DNA of 64,000 nt. Origin: Primula veris. Its lineage: Eukaryota; Streptophyta; Magnoliopsida; Ericales; Primulaceae. How positions within the stretch are numbered: position 1 is the first letter of the stretch; each line of letters opens with the position of its first letter. The stretch spans positions 4,280,501 to 4,344,500 of the forward strand of contig OY821750.1 of NCBI GenBank assembly GCA_963682055.1, given 5' to 3'. The position numbers and the translations under genes were made by a program. Below are positions 59,262 through 64,000 of this stretch, piece after piece. The notes below the pieces were generated by a model. The model searched no databases and had not been told where the DNA came from. It saw only the letters and a program-made list of their open reading frames with translations.

Positions 59262-59670
59262 CTCTTTTTTTTAAAATTAATGGTGGGAAAACCCCACTTT
59301 TTTATTTATTAATGATTAATAGAAAAATAAAAAAGTAGGGAAAAATCCCACAAAAACAAAACCGAGTATCCAAAGTGCAATGAAATGAAATACATGGGCT
59401 TAGAAGCAAAAAATTAGAACTTAAAATAAACAAAACAAAAAAACGTTTGCATTCTCGTAGTCTTCTTGAAACTTTGGAGATTAAAGATGTGATAAATACA
59501 ATATCTCATCTTCTTTGACTAGACAGATCAATCCCAGACCAAATAGATAGAGAGAGAGACGACACTTCTCTCTTCCTCCATCTTCTTTATTCTACTCATC
59601 TTCATGTCGAAATCTTAGATACGGCAACCCTTTCTTTTCCAGTTCAATAATACTTTTCAGTCTTGATGGG
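59262..59670 (-). mobile_element. LINE 3' tail (409 bp)
   Basis: Flanked by the perfect 11-bp duplication GATACTGCTAT (59251-59261, 59671-59681); the sister TRIM LTR has 'gatactcctat' once. The + strand left edge 'ctctttttttt' is the poly(A) tail inverted. The adjacent 'aatggtgggaaaaccccac' is a common LINE 3' UTR ending, also seen near 48040. No coding sequence remains. Confidence 0.8.
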
Positions 59671-59754
59671 GATACTGCTATTTTATATACCATATAGGTA
59701 TTCGTATATCTAGACGATGTGGAATATCTCGCTTCTGTTTAGCGCGCTATTTTC

Positions 59755-60209
59755 TAGGGGTGTACATAAATCGAACCAACCCGACCAAACCGATTAGTAA
59801 ATGGTTTGGTTTGCGGTTTCAGTGGTCTTTAAACCGAACCGAACCGAACCGATTATGTTTATTCATATATAAATAATATAATTATATATATATAAGTTGA
59901 GATATGAAGTTTTACTTGCTATTTGTAATTATTAATAATATATTTTGTTAAATCATTTATAAATTTACTTGTTATTCGATTTTTGGTTTAAACCTGCAGA
60001 TGAAATATAAGCGAAAGCTTTACTAAATTTGTGTAATTTTGAATATTATGGTTTTTATTTGTAAGTTCAAACCAAACCGGACCAAACCGGTTATGATTGG
60101 TTTGTTTTGGTTCGGTTCCGAGGATTTTTTTAGTCAAAACCGACCGAACCGATTGTTTTTTATTGGGTTGGTTCGCATTTTACTCAAAAACCGAACCGTG
60201 TACACCTAA
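59755..60209. mobile_element. Non-autonomous hAT element, 455 bp
   Basis: Ends TAGGGGTGTACA and TGTACACCTAA form an imperfect terminal inverted repeat. The perfect 8-bp duplication CTATTTTC (59747-59754, 60210-60217) is diagnostic for hAT. The interior ends are rich in 'aaccgaaccga' and its inverse, and the middle is AT-rich. Inserted in the second LTR of the TRIM. Confidence 0.88.
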
Positions 60210-60324
60210 CTATTTTCCAATGAAAATCCGCGTTATTATAGTTGATGATCTTATTTCTAAGCGCATTTCTAATACAGAACCAAGTTTAGAAAACTGGTGA
60301 GCTTCAAGTAAGTCTTCAAGCATA

Positions 60325-60400
60325 AAAGCTTCCATGATTACGACCTCTCGGTCCAGCATGGAGGCTGAATATAAAGTTGTAGCCAGTGCACCAGCTACTT
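60325..60400 (+). pseudogene. copia RNase H scrap
   Basis: The + strand encodes TSRSSMEAEYKVVASAPA, matching the RNase H motif of Ty1/copia pol (SRSS-x-EAEY-x-x-x-A). No other pol motif is nearby. It belongs to a different copia lineage from elements 1-3, which read LSTAEAEYVAA. Confidence 0.65.
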
Positions 60401-60526
60401 GCCTGGATGCGGTCAATTTTTGACATAATATCACTCATCCAGTAGACTTAAGTCAACACAGTACTCAGTAAATTTCTTTCGTCTTTATTAAACGGGGAAT
60501 AAACTCTTTTTTTGTTTCGTGAAGAA

Positions 60527-60731
60527 TCATAAATCACCAGTAACGGCAGCTTTCACATGAATAGCTGCACCCCTCACTAAACTTGTTATCTCACGCAATG
60601 AATTTGGAGGTATGGCGGACATGTGGAGTGATGGGTTCAGGATATCATCAGGCTTGAGTATTAAAGTTCCGTCTGTCAAATGGCAAATGACTACAATTGG
60701 ACTCGAGTCGATTTCAATTAGGATTACATAA
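60527..60731 (-). pseudogene. Unidentified exon-like ORF
   Basis: The minus strand is open for 67 codons after a plausible splice acceptor (cttctag, 60739-60733) and ends TGA. The peptide begins YVILIEIDSSPIVVICHLTD, continues GTLILKPDDILNPSLHMS and IPPNSLREITSLVRG, and ends AAIHVKAAVTGDL. Composition and codon pattern look like real coding sequence, unlike the surrounding AT-rich DNA. I do not recognise the family. Another acceptor-like 'ttgttttcag' lies near 60810, but I could not extend the reading upstream. It may be the last exon of a dead gene or captured sequence. Confidence 0.45.
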
Positions 60732-61262
60732 CTAGAAGTTCTACAGATTATCGAAGTTTAAGTTACAGTTATTCGGTTTGGGTAATAATTGACAAGTTTG
60801 CTGCCCTGAAAACAACAAATACTTCTGCAAACTGTTTGACGAATCATGCTAGAATGGTTTCTTCAGTTGTACCTGACCAAACTTGGTCGTCATTATACAA
60901 AGGAGTTATTTTCTATGAAGTTACAACTATCAACTCAAAAAAGGGGAAAAAAATATTTGAAAGCACCCTTCAGTCGTTAACGCACGGATTTTAAAATTGT
61001 CATCTGCCAACCACTTTTCTATACAAATTCTACGTTTTTGATGTGGTTTAACCGATTACATTTCGGAGCATTATATATTTTCATCTCTTATTCATGGAGA
61101 CCCATGAAGAGTTAAAACAACAATTAGTTTGGTGACAGATACATTTGTCCCCTAAAATATGACATACCAGTAAGATCGTTGAAGCAACAGTAGAGTTCTA
61201 ATTTGGTTAAAGCCATATAAGCCCATTATAGAAATTCTACCAAAACATTTATGGTCAGCTTT
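60732..61262. other. Intergenic or degenerate gene region
   Basis: Possibly the upstream part of the exon-like ORF at 60527-60731. The 63-residue minus ORF at 61152-61343 has no domain I recognise. No confident feature. Confidence 0.35.
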
Positions 61263-62165
61263 GGAATTCTTTGTGCATGTTTTCGTCGAAAATACTAAAC
61301 ATGATGTCTCAACTCTCGGGTTTAACGTATTGAAGAAGACCAAAGAAAGAAAATCATGGGAAGAACTAACTAGAAGTCATAAGTGGCCACCGAAATTCAA
61401 CATTACATCCAGACATCGATATCAGAATGAAGACAGATAGTTATGAATTTGAAGATCAAGGCAACAAAATAGTTATATATAACAGATTTCCGATCAGACA
61501 AGGCAAAAACAAGTATCTCAAGTAAGCTATCCAAGGACCAAGACCAGAAAAAAGAAAACATAAATAATACTAAAACTTTATCAAAAGAAACATCTCTACC
61601 GAAAGAGTATTACGGAAGTCAATAGAGTGCTTAAACGTAGCATCGCCACCCTTGTACTTTTTTCTTATGACAAACAGAGGTTGGATAAGTAAAAAAGTAT
61701 AGTGTATTGTGTTCAAAAAATAATCAATTGTTTCACAATGCTATGGAATTCTTTGTGCATGTTTTCATCGAAAATACAAAACATTATGACAAGGGCTTTA
61801 ACTATAGAACGCCATAAATAAGCGGCCACCAAATTTCTTCATTACATACAGACATCAATGTCAGAATGAAGATAAAGATATGAATTTCACGAACTACATA
61901 TCGAAAGAGCAGGACCAGAAAAAAGATTTTATTCTCAAGTAACTACATATCGAAAGAGCAGGACCAGAAAAAAGAGAACATAAATTATAAAACCCTATAA
62001 AAAGAAATATCTTTACTGAAAGACTATTAGCAGAAGTCTAAGAGTGCTTAAAAATAGCATCTACCAGACTTACCACACTGGTACTTTTTTCTTATCACAA
62101 CAAGAGGTTGGATACGTAAAAAAGCTATATTGTATTTAGAAAATAATCACAATTGCTTCACAATT
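61263..62165. repeat. Imperfect tandem duplication, unit about 482 bp
   Basis: Copies at about 61263-61744 and 61745-62165 share in order 'ggaattctttgtgcatgttt', 'cggccacca'-like, 'gtcagaatgaaga', 'gaccagaaaaaagaaaac', 'gtacttttttcttat' and 'agaggttggata'. The second copy contains a further 45-bp internal duplication ('actacatatcgaaagagcag' at 61892 and 61939). Non-coding. Confidence 0.8.
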
Positions 62166-62445
62166 CTCAGTGATAACTGAAAAGTGCAATTATGGTAACA
62201 TCTTTAAACCAGGAAAAACTCAAGATAAATATAAGACAACTGCCAACGTAATGTCGGCATGAAGAAATCGAAATCCAGTAATAGTTCAAGAACAAAGCAT
62301 TGATATAGAAGAATTCTGATCACATATAGTATCTTAAAAATTTAAGCTCAAGCTACAAATTCAGAAACAAAAACACACAACATAGAATGAAATATCTCTA
62401 AGACGAGAGTAATTCCCAAAACTTATACATATCCCCATCAAAATT
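62166..62445. other. 3' flank of the EBP2 gene
   Basis: AT-rich; it should contain the 3' UTR and polyadenylation region of the minus-strand EBP2 gene. No separate gene. Confidence 0.5.
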
Positions 62446-63369
62446 TTACCTCAACTTTCTCTTCTTATTAGCCGAAGATTCATTTTTCTTAAACCCTTTC
62501 ATCTCGTTCGTACTCTCAGCTGTGTTCTGTTTCCTCATACCCTTTCTCCCACCAAACCCAAACTTGGCATCCTTCTTTCTTTCTCCTCCAAACTTCCCCT
62601 TCCCCTTCCCCCCTCCTCCTTGCCTCGCCTTCCCACCGGACCGGTCTCCGGGCCCCACAAATGGCCTCTTCTTATCCGACCTCTGAAATGATTTCCCATC
62701 TTCAAAACTCAAAGGAAATTCCTCATCTTTCCCATCCTTAACGAACCCATTCTGTTGCCTTTGTTTTCGCCACTTCTTCACCGACTCGATTTCGTCCTTT
62801 TTCTGTTTAGCCCTCTCTCTAGACTTCTGAGCCTGCACTTCTTTAGCTATCTTCTTCGAGTCTCGAGATTTTCTCCTCTCTTCAGCTTCTTCTATCTTTC
62901 TTTTTTCGTCCAAGAGCCGACCTTTCACTTTTACCATGTGAGAATCTGTTTTCACCATCTCAGCATAATAATCCGAGGGACGTAAAAAAGGAATTTTCAG
63001 CGAATCGAACTTAACAAACGCCTGTCTAGCACCTTCGAGGGCTTGCGTGTAGAAAGCGAGCTCTCGTGCCAGGTCATCATTCACGTCAACCCCTTGCTCT
63101 TGGTTGATATCGAAGGTTAGTTTGTGCACAAACTCTGTGTTTTCAGGCCAGATGATGTCGTTAAGCTTATCGAGTAAACCGTCTTTGTTGTATACGGCGG
63201 TTTTCAAAGGCTCAGCCAGCTTTTTCACGTCTTCGGTATCGGTCTCTGAATCGGAATCGTTTTCACTATCTGGATTTTGTTCGGAAACTTCCTCGTCGAA
63301 ATTATCTGAATCTTCGTTCAACGGGATATCCTTGTTTGAGAAAACTGGTCTCTTTTTGCGGAACACCAT
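62446..63369 (-). CDS. EBP2: Probable rRNA-processing protein EBP2 homologue
   Basis: 307 residues from MVFRKKRPVF. The N-terminus is acidic (19-47). The EBP2 core spans about 55-205 and contains LLDKLNDIIWPENTEFVHKL, RELAFYTQALEGARQAF and LKIPFLRPSDYYAEMVKTDS. A charged coiled-coil-like stretch lies at 150-205. The tail is Gly/Lys/Arg-rich (235-307), ending KKRKLR. EBP2 proteins are nucleolar factors for 27S pre-rRNA processing and 60S subunit assembly; Lys-rich tails fit nucleolar RNA binding. I chose this Met because the reading frame upstream crosses a good splice acceptor (ttctgttttgtgacag, ending 63384), so the 34 extra codons are probably intron. The coding part appears single-exon and complete. 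Confidence 0.93.
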   Translation of the reverse strand: MVFRKKRPVFSNKDIPLNEDSDNFDEEVSEQNPDSENDSDSETDTEDVKKLAEPLKTAVYNKDGLLDKLNDIIWPENTEFVHKLTFDINQEQGVDVNDDLARELAFYTQALEGARQAFVKFDSLKIPFLRPSDYYAEMVKTDSHMVKVKGRLLDEKRKIEEAEERRKSRDSKKIAKEVQAQKSRERAKQKKDEIESVKKWRKQRQQNGFVKDGKDEEFPLSFEDGKSFQRSDKKRPFVGPGDRSGGKARQGGGGKGKGKFGGERKKDAKFGFGGRKGMRKQNTAESTNEMKGFKKNESSANKKRKLR

Positions 63370-63383
63370 AGTGTGTAAAGTAC

Positions 63384-64000
63384 CTGTCACAAAACAGAAT
63401 AATATGAATGAAGTACTTGTATTTTGATCGTGATCCAGATACAAATTTAAAGCAAACATGTAACAATCCAATTTAACAAGACAAAAAACAATTGCAATCT
63501 CTAGTTGTCGTAAGTGGGAAAACCAGCATCATAGATTTAAGAACCTGAACCTATATCTTTAACTAATGCAACCAAAACAAAACACATTACAAAGCAAGGT
63601 ATGTAAGAGAAAAAAGGGAGCATAATGTCCAAAGTTTCGTAACAAATAGGCCTTGTTTGGTTGCAGCTTCTAAGCTCGGTTTTGATTGTTTGTTTAAAAA
63701 CTGGACTGCATTTGGTTGATCAGCTTAGGAGCTGGGATTTTCGAAAAATACAGACCACAAACACTGAAAGCTATAACCTATAAAGTTACAGTAACATAGC
63801 ATTTCCCGCTATAAAAGTCCAGCTTACTTGCACAGAAGCTGCAACCAAACGAGTCCATAATCAAACAAGTCAATGGCATACTAGATACTAAGAACATAGT
63901 AGTAGGTATACCATGATTAAAATAAGTCTTTTTCAAATGACATAATCATAAAGACAAAATACTCAAGAACTGAGTTGAGTGTTAGCTCCAAAAGTAATAT
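63384..64000 (-). other. Probable 5' UTR intron or promoter side of EBP2
   Basis: A pyrimidine-rich tract and AG (63384) 14 bases before the EBP2 start codon suggest an intron in the 5' UTR; the donor and first exon are not identified and may lie beyond the window. A small MITE is included at 63649-63856. Confidence 0.5.
63649..63856. mobile_element. Small TIR element (MITE), 208 bp
   Basis: Ends GGCCTTGTTTGGTTGCAGCT and, inverted, GGACTCGTTTGGTTGCAGCT form 23-bp terminal repeats with four mismatches. 'GGCCTTGTTTGG' ends are common in plant hAT/Harbinger-type MITEs. A clear target duplication was not found, so the superfamily is open. It lies in the upstream region or intron of EBP2. Confidence 0.72.

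Larger units (their letters stand above)
58821..60240 (-). mobile_element. TRIM retroelement with nested insertions, minus strand
   Basis: Two short LTRs in minus orientation (58821-59014; 59121 to about 60240 including insertions) share 'tgtaac', 'aatactgtc(t/c)gc(t/a)ttgg', 'atatctagac' and 'ccta/ccaa...aaaatc' in order. Between them are only about 106 bp and a primer-site relic GCTCTGATATCA (59107-59118), one base off the initiator-Met complement. The tiny interior with no coding capacity defines a TRIM. I saw no 5S rRNA-like block, so it is not a typical Cassandra element. The second LTR is split by a LINE tail and a hAT element. Confidence 0.72.

Noticed and set aside
1..64000. CRISPR arrays, operons, bacterial promoters and origins
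   Set aside because: The window is plant nuclear DNA; the repeats present are microsatellites, tandem duplications and transposon ends, with no spacer-repeat structure.

Overview
This is nuclear DNA from a plant, most likely a eudicot. The sequence is AT-rich, gene-poor and dominated by plant transposable elements: Ty1/copia with an initiator-Met tRNA primer site, CACTA, hAT, a Mutator-like element, a TRIM and LINE fragments. The only host genes I can support are three near-identical single-exon F-box/kelch genes (15857-16930, 43854-44927, 53008-54081, all +) and a plant EBP2 rRNA-processing gene at the right edge (62446-63369, -). A C-terminal fragment of a CDR1/nepenthesin-like aspartyl protease (57626-58139, -) is a pseudogene. 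I cannot name the species.

Layout. 1-4038 is intergenic, with a 191-bp CACTA MITE and a decayed tRNA-Ala-like sequence inside an older terminal-inverted-repeat element. 4039-12925 is a complete, young copia element (1268-bp LTRs, Sirevirus-like) with one premature stop in gag and its third ORF deleted. 12926-57000 is a tandem segmental duplication built on the F-box/kelch unit (about 2.6 kb upstream, the gene, and at least 2 kb downstream). It is heavily invaded. A truncated copia element (23198-29458) carries a solo LTR nested in its own LTR. A second complete copia element (33566-43688) of the same family sits 165 bp upstream of F-box gene 2 and retains an intact extra ORF downstream of pol. 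A 1.65-kb Mutator-like foldback element (51010-52664) sits 343 bp upstream of F-box gene 3. 57600-60730 is a graveyard holding the protease pseudogene, a TRIM containing a LINE tail and a hAT element, a copia RNase H scrap and an unidentified exon-like ORF. The window ends with the EBP2 gene and a small MITE.

The duplicated units act as internal controls: several insertions can be read against an undisturbed paralogous site, giving target-site duplications of 5 bp (copia), 9 bp (Mutator-like), 3 bp (CACTA) and 14 bp (LINE). The three F-box genes are 96-97% identical in protein and all open, but each has different upstream DNA, so the array is a natural comparison of promoter rearrangement. 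The F-box/kelch proteins would act as substrate adaptors of SCF ubiquitin ligases if their degenerate F-box still binds SKP1. EBP2 would act in the nucleolus in large-subunit ribosome assembly. Nothing suggests the two gene types work together.

Most interesting points: (1) the intact third ORF in one copia element and its near-complete deletion in the other; (2) a self-complementary AGTTGCAACT-type motif scattered through LTRs, coding sequence and non-coding parts of these elements; (3) transposon insertions just upstream of two of the three F-box genes; (4) a roughly 425-bp-arm hairpin inside the Mutator-like element; (5) signs that a fourth F-box copy was lost. All positions and similarity statements come from reading the sequence by eye; no database search was run.
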